From Terriglobia bacterium (GTDB taxonomy: Bacteria; Acidobacteriota; Terriglobia; Acidiferrales; UBA7541), in assembly GCA_020072765.1 (NCBI GenBank), contig JAIQGD010000012.1, positions 1 through 39,318 of the forward strand: DNA of 39,318 nucleotides. Reading direction: 5' to 3'. The first letter of the stretch is position 1, and each line of letters opens with the position of its first letter. A program made the position numbers and the translations under genes. Shown here one piece after another: positions 26,401-35,123 of this stretch. The notes beneath the pieces are model-generated. The model ran no database searches, was not told the DNA's origin, and saw only the letters and a program-made list of their open reading frames with translations.

Positions 26401-27453
26401 AGCATCGGCGCCAGCCAGCCCGGTTATATCAATCTCCTCGCGGCCTGCGCGGGACTCGCCAGCCAGATTCCCATGCCCAATGCGCTTCGCCAGCCCGGTT
26501 ACGTCATCGCTCCGGGCATGGGCCAGATATTCTCGCTACAGAACATCGCCGATTCCCACTATAACGCGCTGCAACTTTCCTTGCGCCGCACGAAGGGGCC
26601 CTTGGTCCTCGGCATTTCGTACACCTACAGCCACTCGATTGATGATTCGTCCGATCGCACCAGCGCCACTTTCATCAACGCCTACAACTTGGCGCAGAAC
26701 AAGGCCAGTTCCGACTTCGACCAGCGCCATTTGTTGAACATCAGCTACGTCTGGACGCCGCCGCTGATGCGCATCGGACATTGGGGCAAGGACTTTTTCA
26801 ACTTCCATAGTGACAACTGGCAACCGGGCAGCGACAATGGTCCCTCGAACCTCGTCAAAGCGATCTTTTCCAACTGGGAAGTCGCCGGCATCACCGTCTT
26901 TTCCACCGGCACACCGTTCAGTGTGATCAACGGAGGAAGTTCCTCCGGCATCTCGTCGCTGGACAACGCCGGCGTCGCTGCCGTTCTCGGCCCCGGTTCC
27001 TACCCGGACCTGGCGCCCAAGGGCACTCCCTCGGCATGCACCGTCATCTCATGTGCCAGCACAGGCTCCGCCATCGGTCCCATCCTTGGGAATGTCGGCC
27101 GATTTGTGGCGCCGCAGGGGCTGACATATGGCAACGCAGGCCGCAACTTCCTGAACAATCCGAGCCGCCTCAATTTTGACCTGTCCATCACGAGGAAGAT
27201 GGTCGTTGGGGAGGGGCGTTCCCTGGAGTTCCGCCTGGAAACCTTCAATACGTTCAACCATACGCAGTTCCGCATCTACGATCCGTCGAATCCCGGGAAC
27301 GCCGGAAACAACGTCATTACTTGCTACAACGGCGTGAGCGCTGCGGCGGGCGTGCCCAACTATCAGGCGTGTGAGGGCGGAAGCTCCTTCCTCCGGCCGA
27401 TTGATGCGCACCGTCCACGCACTCTCCAATTGGGCGTGAAGTTCTTCTTCTAG
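23425..27453 (+). CDS. Oar-like TonB-dependent outer-membrane receptor (about 1342 aa)
   Basis: This outer-membrane beta-barrel probably imports large ligands using TonB energy, as in SusC- or Oar-type receptors. Numbered from the GTG at 23425: signal peptide 1-24 (AKA/Q), a carboxypeptidase-regulatory-like domain 31-118 (SGTVQDTSGAVILGATVTL, then GEYRIEGLAPGSYRV), a plug about 125-250 (TYALNGRNFTQLIALAPGV, then YGAMYGRSASGTTLASTKSG), and a barrel to the C-terminal LQLGVKFFF, ending in the aromatic residue needed for barrel insertion. AAGGGG nine bases before the GTG supports this start; an ATG at 23380 would only lengthen the signal. Receptors of this length are a hallmark of Acidobacteriota. 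The ligand is unknown; oligosaccharide or peptide is usual. Confidence 0.9.
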   Translation: MRRRIVLFVAMLGVCAGLILPAKAQNKTAAAQSGQTTVSGTVQDTSGAVILGATVTLTDGARTSHSATSDEKGEYRIEGLAPGSYRVKATLPGFADFVKEGLALGAGELMRFDITMVPAAVATKVEVQGETTTQVETENAQLAGTITSQEVTTYALNGRNFTQLIALAPGVSNQTGQDEAHVGVSGSVNYSVNGGRVEYNSYDVDGGDILNASINGSSSTLIVYPSLDAISELQVLTSNYGAMYGRSASGTTLASTKSGGSSFHGDGYLFLRNNHLNARNYFDQTSEAPLYQKYEPGATIGGPLFIPGVYNEKKDKTFFFYSTEYRHDREPVNFHQAVPSAAERDCHNAVNPNPDCLAAPTGTLFGDFSDLCPAPKADGSLAYFSRTAPGSPVAPYFADCPGRPAQTAGGAPPNSFTPLRQDNLVLIDARSAAILNTNLIPMPNAVSGCNPGSVACYSASVSPLTTWWENLARLDHNISPTQKVYFRYIHDSWSTVVPAPQWGFVHNSFPTVQNEFVGPGTSVVAHYTATIKNRLVNDVAIAYTTDHIRLTNVAGPGVTTLDRSAVPVINNPPCLNPSSPTCGLGYIFNNGFGDKIPGIIISGTNAAYGGQGFAVDSSYMPWHHSNPTYSPRDDATMALGNHTLEFGVLFILAQRNEVNPPVGANIGDLQGLATFTNVNNTDSTGNVFADFLTPHIFSYQQDSAQSVFHNSYRIAEPYFQDNWKVTPHLTLNLGVRVSFFGLYKEKYNHSYNWVPSEFSTTLSSEVVINSRWGYLQYAGTGTTVPLDLNNVDPHIVNGIVQCGVSKYANGKPVPPGCMTNHLVNPAPRLGFAWDPFGNGKTSVRAGYGVFFEHGTGNEANTGSLEGSAGAISSSGVLDMTQYYPLGWGCIGNAGSSCPAFGGTFPINVTSIPTRAVWPYAQQWSLSVQRQLPRNLLGTIAYVGSKGTHLTAELQVNQLLPVSAAENPFLPGQPLTTDICSGYGAGVFTVNGNSIGASQPGYINLLAACAGLASQIPMPNALRQPGYVIAPGMGQIFSLQNIADSHYNALQLSLRRTKGPLVLGISYTYSHSIDDSSDRTSATFINAYNLAQNKASSDFDQRHLLNISYVWTPPLMRIGHWGKDFFNFHSDNWQPGSDNGPSNLVKAIFSNWEVAGITVFSTGTPFSVINGGSSSGISSLDNAGVAAVLGPGSYPDLAPKGTPSACTVISCASTGSAIGPILGNVGRFVAPQGLTYGNAGRNFLNNPSRLNFDLSITRKMVVGEGRSLEFRLETFNTFNHTQFRIYDPSNPGNAGNNVITCYNGVSAAAGVPNYQACEGGSSFLRPIDAHRPRTLQLGVKFFF

Positions 27454-27729
27454 TGCGTTGCTGAAAATGGAATGTGGGACGGGAGGACGGCGGTTTCACG
27501 CAGCCCCAGGTCTTCCGATCTCGTCAGGGTTTCGATCCAGCGTGGCGCCGATGGTTTCAGCGCCGTGCGAATCCTTCCTCGGCACGCCAGACGGTGATGC
27601 GCAGAACGATACCGGCACACCCGTTCTCATGATTGGATGCTGCGCGGGCCTGAAATCCTATTCGGAGCTCGGCAAGGCGGGTGGGCAGGCTTCGTAGCGA
27701 CGGCGGCTGGTTCGCTTCACGCAGCGGTT

Positions 27730-29709
27730 TTACAGCGCGGATTCTTGGGGAGTCGTGAAGGGGCGGGGATTCAACGAGAGCACTCTCACCACATGACGGC
27801 CACCAACCCCAGCGGCCTGCGCCTTTGGCGCGAGGAGCGTGCTGTAGCCCAGTCCCATGGTCTCCAGCAGTTCCAGGACGTGCGTCCGGTCGTTGTTCCC
27901 CGCGCTGTGCAATAGCCGGGCGACGTCGGCCATCAGCGAAGCGTGATTGACTGCCTGCGGCTCGATCACGGACAGTTTCTCCATGGATGTTGGCGAGAGT
28001 GTTTCCGCCTGCGCCACCAGCTCCTCGGTGAGTTTTTCCCCGGGCCGCAAGCCGGTGATCGCGATGTGGATGTCCTTCTCTGGCTCCAGGCCCGAGAGCA
28101 GAATCATTTCGCGCGCCAGTTCCAGAATATTCCGGGGATTCCCCATATCGAGAACGAAAGTCTCTCCGTGACCGGCCAAGGTGCCGGCGCACAGGATCAA
28201 CTGCACCGCTTCCGGGATGGTCATGAAATAGCGAACGACGTCGGGATGCGTGACCGTTACCGGCCCGCCCGCCGCGATCTGCTTCTGGAACAGCGGCACG
28301 ACGCTCCCGCGGCTTCCGAGAACATTTCCGAATCGCACGCAGGCAACTCTCATCCCGCCCGCGTTCCTCTGCGCCTGCACGAGCATCTCGCCGATTCGTT
28401 TGGTGGCGCCCATGACGTTTGCGGGGTTCACGGCCTTATCCGTCGAGATGAAGACAAGTCGCTCGACTCGGAATTCGGCGCTCACATCCAGAACGTTCTT
28501 TGTTCCACCGACGTTGTTCAGCACCGCCTCGCAGGGTTGGATCTCCATCAGAGGCACATGCTTGTGCGCGGCCGCATGGAAGATGGCCTGCGGGCGGAAT
28601 TCGGAAAATATGCCGCGCAAGCGGCTGGTTTCCCGAACATCCGCGATGTGGGTCTCGATCGAGACCGGGAAACCGCGTCGGCGCAGCTCCTGGTCCAGTT
28701 CGTAAACCGCGTTCTCGTCCTTGTCCAGAATGGCGATCTTGGAAGGATGGAGCCGCCCGAGCTGGCGAACCAGTTCGCTGCCGATCGAGCCCCCGGCCCC
28801 GGTCACCAGGATGCGTTTCCCTCGATAGGTGGGGCCCGCGACCTCTTCGAATTCACTCACCTCGATGCTTTCGCGTCCCAATACCTCTTCCACGGCCGTG
28901 TCGCGCAACTCGCTGATCTGAACCTGGCCGCTTAGAATTTCCCGCAAGCTGGGAATGATCTTGGCTGGAACGCGCGCGCGACGGCATTTGGCGAGCGTCC
29001 TTGCCAGGGTACCTCGGCTCGCTGTGGCCATGCTGATGATGACTTCATCAATCTGCCACTCCCGGACCAGCCGTTCAAGGTCATCTCCGTTTCCGACGAC
29101 GGGCGTGTCGCTGATCACCGATCCGACCTTCAACGGATCATCGTCAATGAAACCGGCCACGTCATAGGAGGGACTGTTCTCCATTTCCTTGCGCAGCATC
29201 AGGCCGGCGCGCCCCGCGCCATAAAGAAATGCCCGCTTGGTCGGATTCTCCAAGGACGACATCTTTCGTTCGTGGGCATACTGCATGCGCCGCAGCGCGC
29301 GGATACCCAGCGATGAGATGAGCGAAAGAAGCCCCTCGAAAACGAGGATGACGACGGGGATGCGGACCCATTCGGCAAAGGCGGCGTGCCGCGGATAGCA
29401 GAGGGCTATCGCCAGGAACATGACGCTGACCGAGCCGATGGACCGGGTGATTTTGACCGCATCCGAGATCGAGACGAACCGCCACACCAGCCGGTAGACG
29501 CCCAGGACATGGTGCGCGGCAATCCTGGCCAAGACGACTACAGGCAACCACACGAGGAGTTGATGCAACTCCACCGCATTCAGCCAGCTTTCAGAGCGAA
29601 GCAGGCAGGCGGCCGCCAAGGAAACCGCGAATACGGATGCGTCGAGGATGACTTGGTTCGTGCGCGTGTACAGGTACGCGGGGGCCATGGCCTTGCGGTC
29701 AAAGAACAC
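27730..29709 (-). CDS. FlaA1/WbpM/CapD-type nucleotide-sugar 4,6-dehydratase (659 aa)
   Basis: This membrane-bound dehydratase converts UDP-GlcNAc to a UDP-4-keto-6-deoxy sugar, the usual entry to bacillosamine- or QuiNAc-type sugars. It has four N-terminal membrane helices (about 20-37, 49-68, 90-106, 118-135), a first Rossmann region with FLYGAGRAG (161-169), and a C-terminal short-chain dehydrogenase domain with TGAGGSIG (303-310), ISTDKAVNP (421-429) and MGATKR (433-438). The last two carry the modified Thr/Asp/Lys catalytic set of this family. The start is GTG at 29709 with AGAGG six bases upstream. It is the last gene of the minus-strand glycan cluster, 33 bases after the sugar transferase. 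Confidence 0.9.
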   Translation of the reverse strand: MFFDRKAMAPAYLYTRTNQVILDASVFAVSLAAACLLRSESWLNAVELHQLLVWLPVVVLARIAAHHVLGVYRLVWRFVSISDAVKITRSIGSVSVMFLAIALCYPRHAAFAEWVRIPVVILVFEGLLSLISSLGIRALRRMQYAHERKMSSLENPTKRAFLYGAGRAGLMLRKEMENSPSYDVAGFIDDDPLKVGSVISDTPVVGNGDDLERLVREWQIDEVIISMATASRGTLARTLAKCRRARVPAKIIPSLREILSGQVQISELRDTAVEEVLGRESIEVSEFEEVAGPTYRGKRILVTGAGGSIGSELVRQLGRLHPSKIAILDKDENAVYELDQELRRRGFPVSIETHIADVRETSRLRGIFSEFRPQAIFHAAAHKHVPLMEIQPCEAVLNNVGGTKNVLDVSAEFRVERLVFISTDKAVNPANVMGATKRIGEMLVQAQRNAGGMRVACVRFGNVLGSRGSVVPLFQKQIAAGGPVTVTHPDVVRYFMTIPEAVQLILCAGTLAGHGETFVLDMGNPRNILELAREMILLSGLEPEKDIHIAITGLRPGEKLTEELVAQAETLSPTSMEKLSVIEPQAVNHASLMADVARLLHSAGNNDRTHVLELLETMGLGYSTLLAPKAQAAGVGGRHVVRVLSLNPRPFTTPQESAL

Positions 29710-29742
29710 GGAACACCTCTGATTGCATTCCCGGCGTTCGTT

Positions 29743-30414
29743 TCAGAGCTGAATCCCATGCCGGGGAGCGTTTGGTTTTAGCTTGCCAATGTCTGCGGAT
29801 TTCAGAAGAAGTCGTGCACAAGTGTTCACAATCAGTTTGAAATCCGCGGTAAATGTGATGTTTTCAGCGTAACGGAGATCGCTTTCCAGCTTGGCAGGGA
29901 GCAAAACGTTCAGATAGAAGGCTTCCTTGTCGGGCTGGTTGGCGAGAAGTGTTTCTTCGGAGATGTACTGGTTGGCCGCGGGGCCTGTGATGCCCGGGCG
30001 AGCCTTGAGAACCTCGCGCTGCCGCGGTGTCAAGCGCCGGGTATAGGCGGGGACCTCCGGCCGAGGACCCACCAGGCTCATGTCTCCCATGAGGACGTTG
30101 ACGAGTTGAGGAAGCTCATCGCATTTTGTGCGGCGCAGCCACCTCCCGAGAGGGGTGATTCGGGAATCGCCCGAGGCGGTCAGCAAAGCTCCTGTTCCGG
30201 CCAGTTCGTTCGTCATGGACCGGAACTTCCAGATCAAAAACGGCTTTCCGTCCCGTCCCGTGCGTTCTTGCCGGAAAATGACGGGCGGTCCGCTGGCGAG
30301 AAGGACCAGCAGGCCGAGCATCAGAAGAAACGGGGAGAGCAGAATCAGGCCGACGAAGGCACAAAAGGCGTCGAACCATCTCTTCCCGATCCGCGAATAA
30401 AAGGAATTCGTCAT
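29743..30414 (-). CDS. short phosphoglycosyl transferase (PglC/WcaJ-C type)
   Basis: This is the initiating enzyme that moves a sugar 1-phosphate from a UDP-sugar to undecaprenyl phosphate at the inner membrane. It is the minimal 223-residue form. A single hydrophobic segment (about 14-40) is probably the re-entrant helix. The catalytic region has VIFRQERTGRDG (45-56), WKFRSM (62-67), the Asp-Glu pair in KCDELPQL (97-104) and LVGPRPE (114-120). It pairs naturally with the dehydratase that follows and the aminotransferase before it, as in bacillosamine-type pathways. No clear ribosome binding site precedes the ATG at 30414. Confidence 0.92.
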   Translation of the reverse strand: MTNSFYSRIGKRWFDAFCAFVGLILLSPFLLMLGLLVLLASGPPVIFRQERTGRDGKPFLIWKFRSMTNELAGTGALLTASGDSRITPLGRWLRRTKCDELPQLVNVLMGDMSLVGPRPEVPAYTRRLTPRQREVLKARPGITGPAANQYISEETLLANQPDKEAFYLNVLLPAKLESDLRYAENITFTADFKLIVNTCARLLLKSADIGKLKPNAPRHGIQL

Positions 30415-30480
30415 GAGTATCGGTCGGCGGACCGCTCATTCATCAGAACTGTGTCGCAGAGCGAATCTTTCAGGCCAACA

Positions 30481-31650
30481 TCACACATGGAAGCGCCGGG
30501 CGATATCCCGAAGGGCTTCCACCACGCGCCCCAATTCGTCTGGTGTCATGTCCGGATAGATGGGGAGGGAGAGGGCCCGCTCAAATCGATCTTCGGCGTT
30601 GGGAAACTGTCCCGTACAATAGCCGAGTTGTTTCTGATAGAGCGGATGCAGGTGCAATGGGATGAAGTGGACCGAGGAGCCTATGCCGCGCTCTTTCAGC
30701 TCTTCCATGACTTGGTCCCTGTGAATCCGCAAGGCCAGCGGATTGACCTCCACGACATACAAATGCCAGGCGTGTTGGTGTCCGGGCGGCACAGAAGCGA
30801 GTGTGAATGCATCCTGATCCATCAGCAATCGAGAGTATTCCTCGGCCACTCGCGCTCGTGCGTTTCGCATCGAATCGCACTTGGCCAGCTGCGCCAGTCC
30901 CAGCGCGGCCTGCAAATCGGTCAAGTTGTACTTATATCCGGCATCGAGAATTTCGTAGCGCCACCCTCCTTGCGCCGTATAGCGATTCCAGGCATGGCTG
31001 CTGATTCCGTGCAGGCTGAGAATGCGCATGCGCTCGGCCAGCTCGCCGTTTTCGGTGGTAATCATCCCGCCTTCGCCCGTGGTCAATGTCTTTGTGGCAT
31101 AAAACGAGAAGCAGGTGACATCACCGATCGTGCCGACCATCTTTCCCTTGTAGGAAGCGGGCAGGGCGTGCGCTGCGTCCTCGACAATCTTCAACTGATG
31201 GCTGCGGGCGATTTCCAGGATGGAGTCCATTTCGCATGGGTAACCAGCGTAATGAACCGGGATGATGGCGCGGGTTCGCGGCGTAATTGCCGCCGCGATT
31301 TTGTCCGGATCCATATGGAAGGAACCGGGAAGACAATCCACCAGGACCGGACGCGCATTCCTGTAGAGAACTACCTCACCGGAAGCCGCGAAGGTCATTG
31401 TCGGGACGATCACCTCATCCCCTGCAGTGATTTCCAGGGCAGCCAGCGCCAAATGAAGCGCGGCGGTGCAGGAATTGACGGCGACCGCGTGGCTCGCGCC
31501 TACGTAGCCGGCAAAGGCGGTTTCGAACTCACGGACGCGCGGCCCGCTGGTTAACCAGCCACTGTCCAAAACCTCAAGAACCGCCTTTTTCTCTTCTTCT
31601 TCGATCAATGCACGATGAAACGGCAAGAAAGTGGTCGATAAGGTAGACAT
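30481..31650 (-). CDS. DegT/DnrJ/EryC1/StrS-family sugar aminotransferase
   Basis: This PLP-dependent enzyme transfers an amino group to a keto nucleotide sugar. The PLP-binding lysine is Lys187 in FYATKTLTTGEGG, and Asp158 in IVEDAAHA would pair with the pyridine nitrogen. The N-terminus FLPFHRALIEEEEKKAV, GWLTSGPRV and the NSCTAALHLA turn are typical. At 389 residues it is of normal family length. GGAG seven bases before the ATG at 31650 fixes the start. Next to a FlaA1-type dehydratase it could make a UDP-4-amino-4,6-dideoxy sugar; with the WbpD-like enzyme of this cluster a 3-amino sugar (WbpE role) is equally possible. Confidence 0.92.
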   Translation of the reverse strand: MSTLSTTFLPFHRALIEEEEKKAVLEVLDSGWLTSGPRVREFETAFAGYVGASHAVAVNSCTAALHLALAALEITAGDEVIVPTMTFAASGEVVLYRNARPVLVDCLPGSFHMDPDKIAAAITPRTRAIIPVHYAGYPCEMDSILEIARSHQLKIVEDAAHALPASYKGKMVGTIGDVTCFSFYATKTLTTGEGGMITTENGELAERMRILSLHGISSHAWNRYTAQGGWRYEILDAGYKYNLTDLQAALGLAQLAKCDSMRNARARVAEEYSRLLMDQDAFTLASVPPGHQHAWHLYVVEVNPLALRIHRDQVMEELKERGIGSSVHFIPLHLHPLYQKQLGYCTGQFPNAEDRFERALSLPIYPDMTPDELGRVVEALRDIARRFHV

Positions 31651-31703
31651 CTGAGTGCTCCGGAATAGCGTGGATTCGAATGTTTCCTGCGCCAGACCTT
31701 GGA

Positions 31704-33029
31704 TTACGCGTTCATCTTCGTTTGTGGCGCGGCGGACTGTGAATCACGGGCCCACGACTTGGGAAGCCGGAGCTGGGAAACCCAGGAGGCGATCAACTTG
31801 GACCAGTCGAAGTGTTCCTCCACAAAGCGCCGCCCATTAGCGCCAAATTCACGGAGCCGGTCCGGCCTTTCGAACAGATGGAGGATTGCACCCGCCAGCG
31901 CCTCGGGATCCTCCGGGGGAACCACAATCCCGGCCTGCGCTTCTTCCACCAGCCGCGCGCACTCCCCCTTCCCAACAAAGATGAGAGGTTTGCCGGATGC
32001 GAGCACCGGAAAGATCTTCGAGGGTTTGGCACCTTCGTGTACGGGAAGCGACCGTAGCGAAGCAAGTCCGCATTCGGCGATGGAGTAATAAGAAGGCAGC
32101 TCCTCGATGGAGACGGGGTCGCGGAACGTCACGTTCTGAAGGCCGAGTTCCCGGGTCAGCAACTCGAGTTTCTTTCGGGACGATCCATCACCCAGAAATA
32201 GAAAATGCATGTCAGGGCGGTTGGCCAGAAGCTTCGCGGCCTGCAGAACAAACTCCAAGCCGTGGGCATATCCCAGCGTCCCGGCCCAAAGGATGACTCT
32301 TTTCTCGCCCAGCCCGAGCTTCTTCTTAAGCGCGAAATCCGGAGGCCCTGGCTGGTAATGAAGAGTATCGGCGCCGTTTGGCAGGTGCAGAAGTTTTTCG
32401 CGCGGCACGCCCTTTCGCGAAAACAGGGCATCGCGGATTCCATCGGTCACGGAGTTGACGTAAGCCGCTCGGCGATAACTCCATTGCTCTAGAGCCAGAA
32501 ACGCGCGATGGACGAAGCCTTCCTTTAAGAAGCCGTTGTCGACGATCGCATCGGGCCACAAATCCGCGACATTGAAGACGAAGGGGATGCCCCACACTCG
32601 GCTGGCGATGCATGCCGGAATGCTCATCGTGAGAGGTGGCGATTCGACGATCAGATAGTCTGGCTTGGTGGCGCGAAAAAGTCCATACAAACAGGTCACA
32701 CTGAAAGTCGCATAGTTCAATATCCTGCCGACTCCGCCACCCATGGCGGGGTAAAGCCAGACGCGATGAACCGGAATGCCATTGCGCATCTCGCGCACGT
32801 ACAACTTTCCCGTGTAGCCGTCGAAGAATCTGCCGCGCGGGTAGTTCGGAAGCGCCGTCACGATTTCCACTTCATGGCCGCAGCGAAGAAGTTCTGCCGC
32901 CATGGATTGCAGCCGCGTCTGTGGCCCTCCCACTTCCGGAGGAAAGTACTGTGTGAGAAAGAGAAATCGCAAGAGGTGGCGCTCCCCTGGGAATCCGTTG
33001 CTCGGAAGTCTTTGCTGAAACGACTCCAT
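31704..33029 (-). CDS. family 4 glycosyltransferase (WbuB-like)
   Basis: This GT-B glycosyltransferase opens LFLTQYFPPEVGGPQTR, the WbuB/WcaI-like beginning. Further family features are IVTALPNYPRG, the DLWPDA segment, NGAD, the hinge strand VILWAGTLGYAHG, and the donor-site stretch HEGAKPSKIFPVLASGKPLIF. It probably adds an amino sugar such as FucNAc or QuiNAc to a lipid-linked intermediate. The ATG at 33029 shares one base with the TGA of the asparagine synthase gene (TGATG), a classic coupled start. A GTG at 33056 is possible but would lie inside the upstream gene. Confidence 0.9.
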   Translation of the reverse strand: MESFQQRLPSNGFPGERHLLRFLFLTQYFPPEVGGPQTRLQSMAAELLRCGHEVEIVTALPNYPRGRFFDGYTGKLYVREMRNGIPVHRVWLYPAMGGGVGRILNYATFSVTCLYGLFRATKPDYLIVESPPLTMSIPACIASRVWGIPFVFNVADLWPDAIVDNGFLKEGFVHRAFLALEQWSYRRAAYVNSVTDGIRDALFSRKGVPREKLLHLPNGADTLHYQPGPPDFALKKKLGLGEKRVILWAGTLGYAHGLEFVLQAAKLLANRPDMHFLFLGDGSSRKKLELLTRELGLQNVTFRDPVSIEELPSYYSIAECGLASLRSLPVHEGAKPSKIFPVLASGKPLIFVGKGECARLVEEAQAGIVVPPEDPEALAGAILHLFERPDRLREFGANGRRFVEEHFDWSKLIASWVSQLRLPKSWARDSQSAAPQTKMNA

Positions 33030-34930
33030 CAACTCACTTGATGAACTCTCGCCCACATCTCAATGGAGAGGGCGCGAAAGAGCATTTCGGCGGGCAGCGA
33101 GCCAGCGCCCCCTTCGAGAAAGCGGGCACATTCCAGGGCAAGGCTCTTGGCATCGAGGTATTTGTCCATTCGAACCTCCTCGGAATGCCACAGGTGTCGA
33201 TGGCCGTTGCGCAGCCCCTTGTGCAACCACTCGGCTTCGGGCGTGGTAAAGCCCAGTTTGGATTTTCGCAACCGGATCTCATCCGGAAGCGTTCCTGCCA
33301 CGGCCTCACGCAACAGCCACTTGCTCCACCCGTCGTGGAGCTTGAATGAGTCCGGGCACCTCACGGCCAATTCCACAAGTCTGTAGTCCAGGAAAGGCAG
33401 CCGAGACTCGACGGAGTGAGCCATGGAATTCCGATCCTCGTGACGCAAAAGCTTCGGCAGGCTGATTTTCAGGAGATCGGACTTCTGCCGCTCCGCAATA
33501 TTGGCGCCGGCGCCGATCCATTGCTGCGAATTTCGCGATACGTTGCGCAACGCCGGAGTTGCCAGTCTTCGGAGCGCAGAAACCCTGTTGCGGAAGAGCG
33601 CGGGCAAGTACCTGCTGGCAGTGCCTACGGTCCAGTAGGAACTCGTGCCGCTTTGCGCAAACAAGACCGTTTCTCGCAGGAAGCGCGGATCGGCCTTTCG
33701 GAGCAGATGCCAGAGATAGAAGAAGTAGTACTTGCGATAGCCGCAGAGGGCTTCGTCGCCGCCTTGTCCGCCTAACATAACCGGGACGCCATGGTTCCGC
33801 GCTTCCTGCATGACGTTCCACTGCGCGAAGACACTCGTGCCTCCAACCGGTTCATCCTGGTGATAGACGATGGTTTCGAGGTTCTTCCAAAAGGACTCAC
33901 TGTCCGGAAAGGTCCAGCGTCTAGCGGAGTTAGTAACGGTTGTGACTGTCGAGATGTAGGAGCGTTCGTCGAAGCGAGAATCTTCAAAACAGGCAGAAAA
34001 GGTCTGGAACGTGGAGGCAGGCGAGAGGCGCTTGGCCTCGCAGAGAATCGCGGAGGAATCAACACCGCCGCTTAGGGATACGCCCACCGGCACGTCACTT
34101 CGCAGACGGAGCTTCACCGCTTCCGCGAACCGGGAGCGAAACTCGTCCACGGCATCTTCACGCGTAACCTGAAGTTCGGGCTCCACCTTCAATTCCCAAT
34201 AGCAACGAATGGCCGGCCGGAGTGGTTCCCTGAGATGCAACGACAATGAATGCCCTCCAAGCAGCTGGGAGACGCCCTCGAAGGAAGTTTCCTCCAAATG
34301 ATCCTGGAGTCCCCATTCCAGGAAATCGGAGAGGACCCTCGGATTAGCCACACGCTTCTTGCCCAGGGCCGCCAGAACTTGCTTGATCTCCGAGCCGAAA
34401 ACGAACGTGCGGTCCGCGAGCGAAAAGTAGAATGGTTTGACACCGAAGCGATCCCGGGCGCAGAACAGTTTCTGGGCCGACCGGTCCCAGAGTGCGAAAC
34501 TCAACATCCCGTTAAATCGGTCCAAGCATTCTTCGCCCCATTGCTGATAACTTCGCAGCAGGACCTCGGTATCGGTCGCGGAATGGAATCGGTGGCCGAG
34601 ACGTTCGAGCTCGAGGCGAATTTCCTTGTAGTTGTAAATCTCGCCGTTGTAGGTCACACAAAGCGAGCCATCGTCACTCTGCATGGGCTGGTTTCCACTG
34701 GGCGAAAGGTCCAGTATGGCCAGGCGACGATTGCCGAGGCCAAGCACGGGCCTGGCAACGGCGGGAAGTTGCTCGTCATTGTGGTGAACTTCCATGCTCG
34801 AAGCTGGACCGGGGAGAGAATAGGCAAACCCATAGCCGCTCGGGCCGCGATACGCAATCATTTGCGTCATCGCGATGAGGGTCCTGGGATCGAATCCGTC
34901 AAGCGCAACGATGCCAGCTATGCCGCACAT
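33029..34930 (-). CDS. asnB: glutamine-hydrolysing asparagine synthase family protein
   Basis: The enzyme uses glutamine-derived ammonia to form an amide from a carboxylate through an acyl-adenylate. The N-terminal glutaminase domain begins MCGIAGIV with nucleophile Cys2 and contains YNGEIYNY (94-101). The synthase domain has the ATP-binding SGGVDSS at 287-293 and ends near 633. AGGTGA seven bases before the ATG marks the start. Such genes are frequent in exopolysaccharide and O-antigen clusters, where the product is thought to be an amidated uronic acid or glycan rather than free asparagine. The choice between those roles is not visible in the sequence. Confidence 0.9.
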   Translation of the reverse strand: MCGIAGIVALDGFDPRTLIAMTQMIAYRGPSGYGFAYSLPGPASSMEVHHNDEQLPAVARPVLGLGNRRLAILDLSPSGNQPMQSDDGSLCVTYNGEIYNYKEIRLELERLGHRFHSATDTEVLLRSYQQWGEECLDRFNGMLSFALWDRSAQKLFCARDRFGVKPFYFSLADRTFVFGSEIKQVLAALGKKRVANPRVLSDFLEWGLQDHLEETSFEGVSQLLGGHSLSLHLREPLRPAIRCYWELKVEPELQVTREDAVDEFRSRFAEAVKLRLRSDVPVGVSLSGGVDSSAILCEAKRLSPASTFQTFSACFEDSRFDERSYISTVTTVTNSARRWTFPDSESFWKNLETIVYHQDEPVGGTSVFAQWNVMQEARNHGVPVMLGGQGGDEALCGYRKYYFFYLWHLLRKADPRFLRETVLFAQSGTSSYWTVGTASRYLPALFRNRVSALRRLATPALRNVSRNSQQWIGAGANIAERQKSDLLKISLPKLLRHEDRNSMAHSVESRLPFLDYRLVELAVRCPDSFKLHDGWSKWLLREAVAGTLPDEIRLRKSKLGFTTPEAEWLHKGLRNGHRHLWHSEEVRMDKYLDAKSLALECARFLEGGAGSLPAEMLFRALSIEMWARVHQVS

Positions 34931-35123
34931 ACGATTTCACCTGTTTGACGATACAGATTTGCCGGCGTCCCGGCTTTGCAGTCCCAATTGAAGTTCGCCA
35001 TACTCTTTGTCTGGCCGGGATGTCCCATGACCTCTGTCGCTTCCCGGTGCCCGCAGGAAACTGGCGTCGTGTACGCGTCTCCGACTCGCGCTCCTGCGGG
35101 CCGAAGTCCTTCGACCGGCGACT

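Noticed and set aside
27454-27729. Possible small gene or terminator between the TonB receptor and the dehydratase
   Set aside because: The only open frame has random-looking sequence, and the GGCGC/GCGCC hairpin near 27544-27564 has no T tract.
27943-28935. Plus-strand open frame of 330 codons inside the dehydratase gene
   Set aside because: Antisense shadow of the conserved short-chain dehydrogenase domain.
30106-31554. Plus-strand open frame of 482 codons opposite the sugar transferase and aminotransferase
   Set aside because: Both minus-strand genes carry clear catalytic residues; the plus frame crosses two of them and has no recognisable domain.
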